Part shown: piece after piece, positions 26,770 to 35,732 of the stretch | How the letters are laid out: every line of letters begins with the position of its first letter | Position numbering within the stretch: the first letter of the stretch is position 1 | DNA from: Mucinivorans hirudinis | GTDB lineage: Bacteria; Bacteroidota; Bacteroidia; Bacteroidales; Rikenellaceae | Length of the DNA: 64,000 nt | Assembly (NCBI GenBank): GCA_000723505.1 | Contig: HG934468.1 | Coordinates: 3,070,798-3,134,797, forward strand | Direction: 5' to 3' | Translations under genes and position numbers: made by a program | The notes under the pieces: model-generated | What the model saw: only the letters and a program-made list of their open reading frames with translations | What the model was told of the DNA's origin: nothing | The model's database searches: none

Positions 26770-27711
26770 TTAAAAAATGAACATCGAGCTAATCTCCTTG
26801 TAGTCATACACGCGACTGATTGTGTCGGCGAATATATCTGCAACGGAGAGCACGGTAAACTTAGAGGTATCCACACCATCTTTGAGTGGTATTGTATCCG
26901 TTACTATAATCTCACGAAGCGAGCTGGAGGCTATGCGCTCGTAAGCCGGACCCGAGAGCACAGGATGGGTGATAACGGCACGAACCGAGCTTGCCCCCCT
27001 CTCCATCATCATATCGGCAGCCTTGGTTATTGTGCCCGCCGTATCTATCATATCGTCCAAGACGACAATATTGCGTCCCTCGACATCGCCAATGGCAGTC
27101 ATACTACCCACAACATTAGCCTTGGAACGTTGCTTGTGGCAGATAATCATCGGACAGTGGAGGTAGCTTGCGTAGGCGTTTGCTCGTTTAGCTCCGCCCA
27201 TATCGGGAGCAGCTACCGAGAGGTTCTCTATTTCGAGCGATTTGAGGTAGGGAACAAAAACACCGCTTGCGTAGAGGTGGTCTACGGGCACATCAAAGAA
27301 GCCTTGGATCTGGTCGGCGTGCAGATCCATTGTCATAACACGGTCTACGCCTGCCGCGCGCAGCAGGTTGGCAACCAATTTTGCTCCAATGGATACCCGC
27401 GGACGGTCTTTGCGGTCTTGGCGCGCCCAGCCGAAATATGGTATTACTGCTATAACGCGGTGAGCAGAAGCACGTTTAGCTGCATCCACCATCAACAAAA
27501 GCTCCATCAGATTATCCATCGGGGGATAGGTCGAGCAGACAATAAATACTGTACAACCGCGGATACTCTCGTCATAGTATGGTTGAAATTCGCCGTCGCT
27601 AAACTCCAAAACTCCCGAGTTTCCAAGCTTGGAGCCGTATTTTTCTACAATGTTTTCTGTCAATCTACGTGAGTTACGACACGCAAAGAATTTAATTTGA
27701 TGACTGCCCAT
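26770..27711 (-). CDS. prs: Ribose-phosphate pyrophosphokinase (PRPP synthetase)
   Basis: This 313-residue enzyme makes PRPP from ribose 5-phosphate and ATP for nucleotide, histidine and tryptophan synthesis. Typical motifs are FSDGEFQPYYDESIRG near the start, PYFGWARQDRK, the Mg-binding MDLHADQIQGFF and the PRPP loop VVLDDMIDTAGT. The length is normal. The start at 27711 (MGSHQIKFFAC) lies about 18 bp after the predicted transcription start. It is probably co-transcribed with dnaB. Confidence 0.97.
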   Translation of the reverse strand: MGSHQIKFFACRNSRRLTENIVEKYGSKLGNSGVLEFSDGEFQPYYDESIRGCTVFIVCSTYPPMDNLMELLLMVDAAKRASAHRVIAVIPYFGWARQDRKDRPRVSIGAKLVANLLRAAGVDRVMTMDLHADQIQGFFDVPVDHLYASGVFVPYLKSLEIENLSVAAPDMGGAKRANAYASYLHCPMIICHKQRSKANVVGSMTAIGDVEGRNIVVLDDMIDTAGTITKAADMMMERGASSVRAVITHPVLSGPAYERIASSSLREIIVTDTIPLKDGVDTSKFTVLSVADIFADTISRVYDYKEISSMFIF

Positions 27712-27735
27712 AGTTTTTTATAGATTATAGTTGTG

Positions 27736-27767
27736 CAAAATTAGTGTAAAAAAAATGCAAAACAAAA
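27736..27767 (-). promoter_or_regulatory. prs promoter
   Basis: Read on the minus strand, TTTTG (27767 to 27763) and TAATTTTG (27743 to 27736) are 19 nt apart, a good fit to the Bacteroidetes consensus. Confidence 0.6.
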
Positions 27768-27781
27768 TTTTAGAAAATTTG

Positions 27782-27789
27782 TACCTTTG
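27782..27789 (+). promoter_or_regulatory. -7 box upstream of the cytochrome c biogenesis gene
   Basis: TACCTTTG matches TAnnTTTG and points to a leader of about 130 nt before the gene at 27927. The leader has no clear structure that I can see. Confidence 0.45.
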
Positions 27790-27926
27790 CCCCTGCAAAT
27801 TTCGCTGATGATTAATAATGGAATACATAACCTAGTTGCCACTGCCATAATGGGCGCGGGGTGCTAAAATGAAAATTTATTCTCTTAATTAAGCTATAAT
27901 ACAACTAAATATAAAATTAAACACCA

Positions 27927-30251
27927 ATGAAAATATTATCCTCGCCGCGCCTTATGGTTATTTTGATGCTGCTATACGTGCTATTAATCGGCGTTGCAAC
28001 TTTTGTCGAAACACGCTACTCAACACTTACGGCTCGCACCTATTTCTATAACTCGTGGTGGTTTATGTTGATGCAGTTGGTAATGATTGCCAACTTTATA
28101 GCTATGAGTACCAAATGGCAGCTGTGGAAGCAGCGCAAATGGGGAGTTCTCACTTCTCACTATGCTTTGGCACTGATTTTAGCAGGAGCATTGATTACTC
28201 ATATGTTTGGTCGTGAGGGCATTATGCACATTCGCGAAGGGGAGACAACTGATAAGATTTACGGTTCTGCGGGCGAGGTCATCGGTCAGACGCCATTTTC
28301 TGTTACTCTAGACGATTTTCGTTTAGTTCGCTACCCCGGTTCGGGTTCGCCGAGCTCTTTCGAGAGTGATGTTACAATAGATGGGCGCCACCATAAAATC
28401 TTTATGAATAACATTCTCTACCACAGCGGTTACCGCCTCTACCAATCGAGCTACGACCACGATGAGCGTGGTACGATTCTATCTGTAAATCAAGATGCTG
28501 TGGGAACTTTTATTACATACCTCGGATATTTACTTTTGGCGCTTGGACTGATTTTGGCACTGCTCCATAAAAAGTCTTATTTTAGGGTATTATTGCGCTC
28601 CCTATCGGTGATAACTCTTCTATTTACAGTCTCGGTTGGTTCTGCTCAAAAGCGACAAACTCCTGCCGAGGGTTCTTTGGCTGTGGAGTATGCACAAGGT
28701 TCTGTTCCCTCTAATGAAATTGCAACACGGTTCGGAAAACTGTTGGTGCAATCAGGTGGGCGGATTGAGCCGGTGGACACCTATTCGGGAAAACTGCTCA
28801 GAAAAATTTCGCGCGAAAGAGGCATCGCAGGTATGACACCAAACCAAATTCTGCTCGGAATTGTTACTAAACCGGAGGTATGGAGTCGCGTTCCGTTTAT
28901 CTATAACGGTGAGGAGTTGATTGCTTTTGTCGATGTGTTGGATGAGCAAGGGGTCTATATTTACGGGGAGGAGGTGGAGTTGATTTACCAAAAGCCTGCT
29001 TCACAGCGAAATAAGCGCGAAAAAGAACTATTGAAACTCGATGAGAGGGTCAATATTGTGCATAGTCTGATGTCGGGCGAAATGCTTCCTCTTTTTCCCA
29101 ACGAGGCTGACCACACCCACCGTTGGCATTCACCTGCCGACGATTTGTCGAGCTTTGCAAGCAAGGATTCAATGTTTGTTAGTCGTGTATTTATTTGGCT
29201 ATCAACAGAAATTCGCAAAGAACCAAGATCTGTGAAGGCACTTGAAATTGTGGGGATGATAGACACTTACCAAAATGCTAAGTCGGGAATCGAGATTGAT
29301 AAAGATAAAATCGAGGCGGAAATTCTTTATAATAAACTTAACGTTTTCCGCTGGGGGGCATTTGGGTATTTGGGAGTGGGGATTTTGCTGCTTGTTGTGA
29401 TAATTTTGTCTCTTTTAGGACGAAGTAAGACCTTAGGAGTAGGGGTGATGTTTTTGATAGGGGCAATTGTTGCACTCTTCCTGTGGCAGAGTTTCGGCAT
29501 CGGGCTACGGTGGTATGTGGCGGGGCGTGCGCCTATGTCAAATTCATATGAAACAATGGTTTATGTGGCTTGGGCTACGGCTTTGGCAGGGCTGCTCTTC
29601 GTTCGCAAATCTAAGTTGGTGCTCGCCTTGGCAACATTCTTCGCGGGGGTACTGCTCTTGGTGAGCAATCTCAACTTTATGGACCCGGAAATAACACCGC
29701 TCGTCCCCGTCCTGAAATCTTACTGGCTTATGGTTCACGTTGCCATAATAACAGGAAGTTACGGATTCTTTGGCATTGGATTTTTGATAGGTGTTACCTC
29801 TCTCGCCCTGATGGTTACCGGCAATAAAAGACTTGCGCCACAAATTGCAGAGCTGCACATTATCAATCAATTAGCACTGACCATTGGTTTGGTATTGCTC
29901 ACCATCGGGACATTTCTGGGGGCGGTCTGGGCTAACGAGTCTTGGGGTAGATATTGGGGATGGGACCCCAAGGAGAGTTGGGCGTTGGTTTCGATGGTTG
30001 TCTATGCGCTGATTCTACACGCACGGTTTATACCCGCGCTCAGGTCTGCATATAGTTTTGCGGTAATGTCGGTCGCAGGATTGGCTGCAATACTTATGAC
30101 CTTCTTTGGCGTAAACTACTATCTAACAGGGCTACACTCCTACGGTGGAGGCTCTGTACCGCCGCTGCTCTCTATTATCTACTACGTTTATGGGGCGTTG
30201 GCGGTATTGGCGGTTTGGGCAGGTATTAAGAGGGGGGCAAAGAATGCTTAG
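27927..30251 (+). CDS. ccsBA: System II cytochrome c biogenesis protein, ResB-CcsA fusion (CcsBA)
   Basis: The 774-residue integral membrane protein carries haem across the membrane and attaches it to apocytochromes c. The N-terminal part is ResB-like, with transmembrane segments near residues 7-25, 40-58, 70-90 and 190-212 and a periplasmic domain. The C-terminal part, from about residue 470, is CcsA-like with six or more membrane helices and the haem-handling WWD motif (WGRYWGWDPKESW, near residue 674). Conserved His residues lie in MVHVAIITGSYG and ILHARF, with a third in LTGLHSYGG. Fusion of ResB and CcsA is usual in Bacteroidetes and Epsilonproteobacteria. The stop overlaps the convergent engB by 4 bp. 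Confidence 0.93.
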   Translation: MKILSSPRLMVILMLLYVLLIGVATFVETRYSTLTARTYFYNSWWFMLMQLVMIANFIAMSTKWQLWKQRKWGVLTSHYALALILAGALITHMFGREGIMHIREGETTDKIYGSAGEVIGQTPFSVTLDDFRLVRYPGSGSPSSFESDVTIDGRHHKIFMNNILYHSGYRLYQSSYDHDERGTILSVNQDAVGTFITYLGYLLLALGLILALLHKKSYFRVLLRSLSVITLLFTVSVGSAQKRQTPAEGSLAVEYAQGSVPSNEIATRFGKLLVQSGGRIEPVDTYSGKLLRKISRERGIAGMTPNQILLGIVTKPEVWSRVPFIYNGEELIAFVDVLDEQGVYIYGEEVELIYQKPASQRNKREKELLKLDERVNIVHSLMSGEMLPLFPNEADHTHRWHSPADDLSSFASKDSMFVSRVFIWLSTEIRKEPRSVKALEIVGMIDTYQNAKSGIEIDKDKIEAEILYNKLNVFRWGAFGYLGVGILLLVVIILSLLGRSKTLGVGVMFLIGAIVALFLWQSFGIGLRWYVAGRAPMSNSYETMVYVAWATALAGLLFVRKSKLVLALATFFAGVLLLVSNLNFMDPEITPLVPVLKSYWLMVHVAIITGSYGFFGIGFLIGVTSLALMVTGNKRLAPQIAELHIINQLALTIGLVLLTIGTFLGAVWANESWGRYWGWDPKESWALVSMVVYALILHARFIPALRSAYSFAVMSVAGLAAILMTFFGVNYYLTGLHSYGGGSVPPLLSIIYYVYGALAVLAVWAGIKRGAKNA

Positions 30252-30850
30252 GGGACAGGCGTGATCAACATTTCAGAGATAAAATCCAATAACTCTTCTT
30301 TGCCTTTTGCCGTCTCGGAAGAAGTTACAAAGCAGGCAGGCAGCTCCTCCCATTTTTCCAATAGTTTGGTTTTGAACGCTTTGATGTTGCGATTTATCTG
30401 TGCCTGAGATAGTTTATCAGCCTTGGTGAAAGCGATGGCAAATGGAATCCCATTCTCACCAAGGAAATCCAAAAAGGAGAGGTCTATCTTTTGAGGTTCT
30501 AAACGGCTGTCAATCAACACGAAAAGACAGTGAAGATTTTCTCGCTTAGTAACATAAAAACGTATGAGCGAAGAAAACTCCTCGCGTGCTGCCTTGGACG
30601 TTCGCGCATAGCCATAGCCCGGCAAATCGACCAATGCCCACTCGTCATTAATAATGAAGTGGTTGATTAGTTTCGTTTTACCCGGCGTGCCCGATACCTT
30701 GGCGAGCGAATTTCTGCCCGTAAGCATATTGATGAGCGAGCTTTTGCCCACGTTGCTGCGCCCGATGAAGGCAAACTCACGCATCTCCTCCTCGGGACAC
30801 TGCGACATCTTACTGCTGGAACACTTAAATTCAGCCTTTCTAATAATCAT
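30248..30850 (-). CDS. engB: Ribosome biogenesis GTPase EngB (YsxC/YihA)
   Basis: This 200-residue essential GTPase helps assemble the 50S subunit. The G1 motif is GRSNVGKSSL, G3 is DLPGYGYARTS and G4 is FTKADKLS; an IDS segment and a TSSETAKGKEEL G5 follow. The length matches the family. Its 3' end overlaps the convergent cytochrome biogenesis gene by 4 bp, so the two transcripts must be antisense to each other at their ends. Confidence 0.96.
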   Translation of the reverse strand: MIIRKAEFKCSSSKMSQCPEEEMREFAFIGRSNVGKSSLINMLTGRNSLAKVSGTPGKTKLINHFIINDEWALVDLPGYGYARTSKAAREEFSSLIRFYVTKRENLHCLFVLIDSRLEPQKIDLSFLDFLGENGIPFAIAFTKADKLSQAQINRNIKAFKTKLLEKWEELPACFVTSSETAKGKEELLDFISEMLITPVP

Positions 30851-30915
30851 CTAACTTATCTTTAACGGACAACACCCTCCCTTTTTGCCGAGGGATGTTG
30901 CCCGAAGTGGAGAAA

Positions 30916-32364
30916 CTACAATTTTGAGAGGGTATACACCAAGAAGTCATAAAACTTCTTGACTGTCGGTATATTAACCTTTTCGTCGGGCGAGTGTGGG
31001 AATCGCATAGTAGGACCGATGGAAATCATATCCAAAGCGGGATATTTACCTCCGATGATGCCACACTCCAAACCGGCGTGGATGGCGCGAATTTCCGGAA
31101 TTTTGCCGTAGAGTTGTTGATAACCCTCTTGCATAGTTTTCAATATGTTTGAGTTCATATTCGGCGCCCAACCGTCATAATCATTCTCCTCCACCACCTT
31201 CGCACCCGCCAACTCAAACACGCTACGAATCATCGCCGCCAGCTCGCGTTTGCCGTAATTTACCATACAACGTGTCATAAAGAGCACCTCCAATTTACCA
31301 CCTCCGATGGCAACACGCGACATATTAGTGGAGGTCTCCACCAACCCCGTCATTGCATCGCTCATACGGAAAACACCATTAGGCGCAGCCGTAAGCGCAG
31401 CAATAATCCTCCTCTGGTCTTCCTTGCCGACAAGGATTGAGGGTTTTTCAGTAGTCTTGACTGTAAAGGAGATAGCATCTTCCACCAATGCCCACTCACG
31501 AGTAATATCTTCGGCAAACTTCTCGGCTGCCTTCTCGAAGGCGGTGGCATTAGCCCTAGGAACGATTACCACAGCCCGCGCCTCACGTGGAATAGCGTTG
31601 CGAAGTCCGCCCCCGTCAAATGTGGAGATTCTCAACCCGTTAGCTACCGCCTGCTCGCGAATGAAACGCACCAACACTTTGTTGGCATTGGCACGCTGAA
31701 GCCTAATTTCCAACCCCGAGTGTCCACCCTTCAAACCCTTGATTTCCAAGCCATAGCTCACCACCTCGTTTGTGGTTGAATCCTCCTTGTAGAGTAGTTC
31801 AGCAGTGGTGTTTACTGCGCCCGCACATCCCACATAAAGCTCGCCCTCGTCCTCTGAGTCAAGGTTTAGCAGGGTCGCACCCGTGAGCATATCTCGCGAC
31901 AAACCATTCGCACCAACCAAGCCCGTCTCTTCGTCCACCGTAAAAAGCGCCTCGATAGCAGGGTGTTGCAAATCATTACTCTCCAATATAGAGAGCATTG
32001 CCGCACAGCCAATACCGTTGTCTGCACCAAGTGTCGTGCCGTGGGCTTTCACCCAGTCGCCGTCAATGTAGGTTTCGATGGCATCGGTTGCGAAATCAAA
32101 AGCCTTGTCCGAGTTCTTTTGCGGTACCATATCCAAGTGCGCTTGGAGAATCACTGCCGGATGAGTCTCGTAACCTGCCGTAGCGGCTTTGCGAACAACA
32201 ATGTTGCCCGTGGCATCCTGTGTGTAATCGAGTCCGTGGCTCTTTGCAAAGGCAATAACATAGTCGCATATTGCGGCTTCCTGCTTGCTTGGGTGTGGAA
32301 TTGCGCAAATATCTGCGAAACGACTCCACAGTTTTTGGGGTTCTAAATCTCTTATCATTTTCAT
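30916..32364 (-). CDS. pepD: Aminoacyl-histidine dipeptidase (PepD, M20C family)
   Basis: This cytosolic zinc peptidase cleaves Xaa-His dipeptides. Metal and catalytic motifs are AHLDMVPQK (His76 and Asp78), GADNGIGCAAML, VDEETGLVGA and LNLDSEDEG, with HAGLECGI near the C terminus. I start at the ATG at 32364 (MKMIRDLEPQ), giving 482 residues as usual for the family. The longer frame to 32394 would overlap the truA stop and adds non-family residues. It follows truA by 26 bp and may share its transcript. Confidence 0.94.
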   Translation of the reverse strand: MKMIRDLEPQKLWSRFADICAIPHPSKQEAAICDYVIAFAKSHGLDYTQDATGNIVVRKAATAGYETHPAVILQAHLDMVPQKNSDKAFDFATDAIETYIDGDWVKAHGTTLGADNGIGCAAMLSILESNDLQHPAIEALFTVDEETGLVGANGLSRDMLTGATLLNLDSEDEGELYVGCAGAVNTTAELLYKEDSTTNEVVSYGLEIKGLKGGHSGLEIRLQRANANKVLVRFIREQAVANGLRISTFDGGGLRNAIPREARAVVIVPRANATAFEKAAEKFAEDITREWALVEDAISFTVKTTEKPSILVGKEDQRRIIAALTAAPNGVFRMSDAMTGLVETSTNMSRVAIGGGKLEVLFMTRCMVNYGKRELAAMIRSVFELAGAKVVEENDYDGWAPNMNSNILKTMQEGYQQLYGKIPEIRAIHAGLECGIIGGKYPALDMISIGPTMRFPHSPDEKVNIPTVKKFYDFLVYTLSKL

Positions 32365-32390
32365 TGAATTTATTGCTAAAGATTGAAACG

Positions 32391-33113
32391 TCAATACTTT
32401 ACATCTGTCAAAAAAAGCCCTTGCGGCGGGGCAGCAGCAGAGGCGGCAGAGCGTTTGCCCTCTGCCATTATGCGGTGAATATTTTCGGGGTCAATCTTCC
32501 CCCTGCCCACCTCCACCAGTGTGCCCACAATAGCCCGCACCATCCCCCTTAGAAAACGATTCGCACCGATTGTAAAGGTAGCTCTTTTTTCTGTGGTTTC
32601 CCAGTGTGCACAAAATATTTCGCAAATAGTCGTCTTATTATCTGAGCCGACACGGCTCATCGAGGCGAAATCCGTGTAACCTTCTATTATTTGAGTCGCA
32701 CGTTGCATCTTCGCAAAATCCAAAGGTGCACTTATCAACCAGCTGTTTTCACCGGCAAAGGGGTCTTTGGCGAGTGATACGTAATATTTGTATTCGCGGT
32801 AGCGGGCATCGAAACGGGCGTGTAGCTCCGTTGGATAGATTTTGTGAATGGCTATATCGTAGGGCAAGATGCAATTTAGGTGATAGACAAAGTCTTTGTC
32901 CTCTACACGGCTGTTATCACTCTCGAAATGTGCAACATAGAATGAGGCGTGTACGCCCGTATCTGTTCGTCCGCAGCCGACTACTTCGGTGGGGCAGCGC
33001 AAGATTTTGCTCAATGCCTCTTCGATTGTCTGCTGCACCGAGCAGGCATTGGGCTGAATCTGCCAACCGTGATAGGCTGTGCCTCTGTATGATAACTCTA
33101 TGAAATATCTCAT
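32391..33113 (-). CDS. truA: tRNA pseudouridine(38-40) synthase TruA
   Basis: This 240-residue enzyme makes pseudouridine at tRNA positions 38-40. The catalytic Asp51 sits in GRTDTGVHA. Other family segments are RYFIELSYRGTAYHGWQ, LHARFDARYREYKY and FLRGMVRAIVGTLVEVGRG. The start is the ATG at 33113; the frame continues upstream to 33185 but that part overlaps the helicase gene and is not family-like. It follows the helicase by 10 bp. Confidence 0.96.
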   Translation of the reverse strand: MRYFIELSYRGTAYHGWQIQPNACSVQQTIEEALSKILRCPTEVVGCGRTDTGVHASFYVAHFESDNSRVEDKDFVYHLNCILPYDIAIHKIYPTELHARFDARYREYKYYVSLAKDPFAGENSWLISAPLDFAKMQRATQIIEGYTDFASMSRVGSDNKTTICEIFCAHWETTEKRATFTIGANRFLRGMVRAIVGTLVEVGRGKIDPENIHRIMAEGKRSAASAAAPPQGLFLTDVKY

Positions 33114-33123
33114 AATAGCAAAA

Positions 33124-35430
33124 CTACTGAACCACCACCAACTTTGCAAACTTCGCAAGCAAAACTTTTTCGCCCCCCTGAACAAAATCGACCGTCACTC
33201 GCGTGTCCGAAGCGCTTGTCTCTAAATTCGTTACCACCCCCTCGCCAAAACGTTGGTGGTGAACGCGTTTACCCACTGCCAAGTCCTGTGAAGAGGATGG
33301 TGTCGGAGTGGATTGCTGCACAACTTTTTTGAAACCTGTGGGCGGCTCATTCCGAGGTGTGGTAAGGGAGGTGGGTTGTTGAAAATTAGAGTTGTACGTC
33401 TTTCGGTGAATCGGCATATCGTCATCATCATCATCGGTAGCCGAGGCAGATAGCCCGAGGGGCATTTCCAGATAGCGTGGGTCTATCTCCTTGATAAAAC
33501 GGCTTGGATTAGACGGCGTTATACTGCCCCACTTGAAACGTGAGGTTGCGAAACTAAGCACAACCCGCCGCTCGGCACGCGTTAGGGCAACATAAAAGAG
33601 CCGCCGCTCCTCTTCGATATTATCCAAGGTCTCTGCGCCACGATTCGAGGGGAAAAGATTCTCCTCCAACCCCACTATATAGGTATATTTGAACTCCAAA
33701 CCCTTGCTCGAATGGACAGTAAGCAGCGTCGCGCGCGGTGTGTTGTCCTCCGCGTTGGAGTCCATATCTGTTAGCAGCGAAACATCTTGCAACCAAGCGG
33801 TTATTGATTTGTCGCGCTCCTGTTCCTCGCCCTCTGTCGGCTCGCTGTCTACGAACTCTTTTATTGATTTGAGCAACTCCTCGGTATTTTGCAGCCGCGA
33901 CTCATCCTCGATAGCCTTGCTTAGTCTATAGTGCTGTATAACTCCCGAACGATTAGCCACTTCCACAGCCAGATTATAGGCATCCACCGAACTGCTTCGC
34001 GCAGAAATCTCCTGAAAAATAGATATAAAGCCACCAAGGCTCTTTACTGCCGTTCCGCGAACACCCATCTCTGAGGGTGTTTTGGCAAGCAACACATCCC
34101 ACATCGAAACACCATCGGCACGTGCCGCCTGCTCGATTCTTTCGATAGAGGTGTCGCCGATACCGCGTGGCGGAAAGTTGATAATTCGTTTAAGTGCCTC
34201 ATCATCACGTGGATTAACAGCCATACGAAGATAGCTAATCATATCCTTCACCTCGGCACGCTGAAAGAACGAATGACCGCCGTAAATCCGATAAGGGATG
34301 TTTTTACTCCTCAAATACTCCTCAATCACACGCGATTGGGCATTGGTACGATAGAGCACCGCAAAGTCCGAGGCTGCCGCCTGCTTGGTGTACATCGTAG
34401 TGTGAATATCGCTCGCAATGCGCATTCCCTCCTCCTTATCGCTCTGACAACAAATGACTTTTATCTTCTCGCCATCTTCGTTTGTCGAGAAAAGTTTCTT
34501 CGGAAGTTTCCTTGTATTCTTCTCTATGAGCGAGTTTGCCGCATTAACAATGGTGCTTGTCGAGCGGTAATTTTGTTCCAACTTAAATATCTGACAATCG
34601 GGATTATCCTTCTGAAAACGCAAGATATTCTCTATGCGCGCACCGCGGAACGAGTAGATACTTTGCGAATCATCGCCCACCACACAAATATTCCTGTGAA
34701 TGGAAGCCAACTTTTTGACAATCAAGTATTGCGAAAAGTTGGTATCCTGATACTCATCCACAAGAATATATTGATAGAGGTTGCCATATTTTTCGACAAC
34801 GGCGGGATGGTCTCTGAGCAATATATTCATATAGAGCAACATATCGTCAAAATCCATTGCTCCATTCGCACGACAACGAGCGAAATAGCTTTTGTATATA
34901 TCGCACAACCGTGGGCGTTTTGTGTAGCTGTCCTCCTCCATCAACTGAGCATTGGCAGCATAGGCATCCGGCAGAATCAAGTTGTTCTTTGCCAACGATA
35001 TACGGCTATAAACCTCATTCGGTTTATACTTCTCCTCGGGCAGCTCCATTTCGCGAATAATTGCCTTTACGACATTGCGCGAATCGGCTGTGTCATAGAT
35101 GGTAAACGCCTCGGGAAAGCCCAGTAATGCAGCCTCGGCACGTAGTATTCGGCAGAAGACCGAGTGGAACGTCCCCATCTGCATTCCGCGCAGGGCAGAG
35201 TATGGCAATATGGAGTTGATACGCTCTCGCATCTCGCGCGCCGCCTTGTTGGTAAAGGTCAGAGCAAGAATGTTATAGGGCTTCACCCCCTGTTGGAGCA
35301 TATAGGCAATGCGCATTGTGAGCACGCGCGTTTTGCCCGAGCCCGCTCCGGCAATTATAAGCGTCGCGCCGTTGTAGTTCTCCACCGCCTCGCGCTGAGC
35401 GGGGTTCAATCCTTCTAAATAGTTGCTCAT
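33124..35430 (-). CDS. UvrD/PcrA-type ATP-dependent DNA helicase
   Basis: This 768-residue superfamily 1A helicase acts in repair and in clearing replication conflicts. Motif Q and Walker A are in LNPAQREAV and AGAGSGKTRVL (residues 28-34 region). Walker B is VDEYQDTN. GDDSQSIYSFRGA, QNYRST, TVHSSKGLEFK and VALTRAERRV complete the helicase set. The C-terminal tail holds VHHQRFGEGVVTNLE, the Tudor-like end that binds RNA polymerase in PcrA. The gene order helicase, truA, pepD with short gaps suggests one transcript. PcrA and UvrD cannot be told apart by name here. Confidence 0.95.
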   Translation of the reverse strand: MSNYLEGLNPAQREAVENYNGATLIIAGAGSGKTRVLTMRIAYMLQQGVKPYNILALTFTNKAAREMRERINSILPYSALRGMQMGTFHSVFCRILRAEAALLGFPEAFTIYDTADSRNVVKAIIREMELPEEKYKPNEVYSRISLAKNNLILPDAYAANAQLMEEDSYTKRPRLCDIYKSYFARCRANGAMDFDDMLLYMNILLRDHPAVVEKYGNLYQYILVDEYQDTNFSQYLIVKKLASIHRNICVVGDDSQSIYSFRGARIENILRFQKDNPDCQIFKLEQNYRSTSTIVNAANSLIEKNTRKLPKKLFSTNEDGEKIKVICCQSDKEEGMRIASDIHTTMYTKQAAASDFAVLYRTNAQSRVIEEYLRSKNIPYRIYGGHSFFQRAEVKDMISYLRMAVNPRDDEALKRIINFPPRGIGDTSIERIEQAARADGVSMWDVLLAKTPSEMGVRGTAVKSLGGFISIFQEISARSSSVDAYNLAVEVANRSGVIQHYRLSKAIEDESRLQNTEELLKSIKEFVDSEPTEGEEQERDKSITAWLQDVSLLTDMDSNAEDNTPRATLLTVHSSKGLEFKYTYIVGLEENLFPSNRGAETLDNIEEERRLFYVALTRAERRVVLSFATSRFKWGSITPSNPSRFIKEIDPRYLEMPLGLSASATDDDDDDMPIHRKTYNSNFQQPTSLTTPRNEPPTGFKKVVQQSTPTPSSSQDLAVGKRVHHQRFGEGVVTNLETSASDTRVTVDFVQGGEKVLLAKFAKLVVVQ

Positions 35431-35732
35431 AATATTTGCTCACAAAGATACAATATTCATTCGTATCACCCAAATTCCAATCTCGGATTTTGACAAACGA
35501 TAATTGTTGCATATCTCTGTGTAAGACAGTAAATAATGAATCTAACTAACAGGAATAAAGCGGTTAAATATTTATTAATTTTGGATGAGTAACGATTTGA
35601 AAAAAGAGTGGATTCATTAATCCACAATGTTTTACACAAACTCAAATAACCTATGGTAGAGGTACGGAACATTTTTTTTTGACACAACACCCAAATAAGT
35701 TCCTATATATGGGTGTACGGCTAATACGCCTC
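35431..35732. other. 302-bp intergenic region between the helicase and the glycoside hydrolase
   Basis: Besides the helicase -7 box, the stretch is AT-rich with one small perfect hairpin (GTGGATT at 35608-35614 with AATCCAC at 35619-35625). No gene is visible. The hydrolase transcript arriving from the right ends in this region. Confidence 0.5.
35443..35450 (-). promoter_or_regulatory. Helicase -7 box next to the start codon
   Basis: TATCTTTG on the minus strand (35450 to 35443) lies only 12 bp before the ATG at 35430. If used, the mRNA leader would be about 6 nt, nearly leaderless. Confidence 0.5.

Noticed and set aside
26965-27672. 235-codon plus-strand frame
   Set aside because: Antisense shadow of prs, which has full family motifs.
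34273-35127. 284-codon open frame on the plus strand
   Set aside because: It is a shadow of the helicase gene on the opposite strand; no family-like motifs, no promoter.
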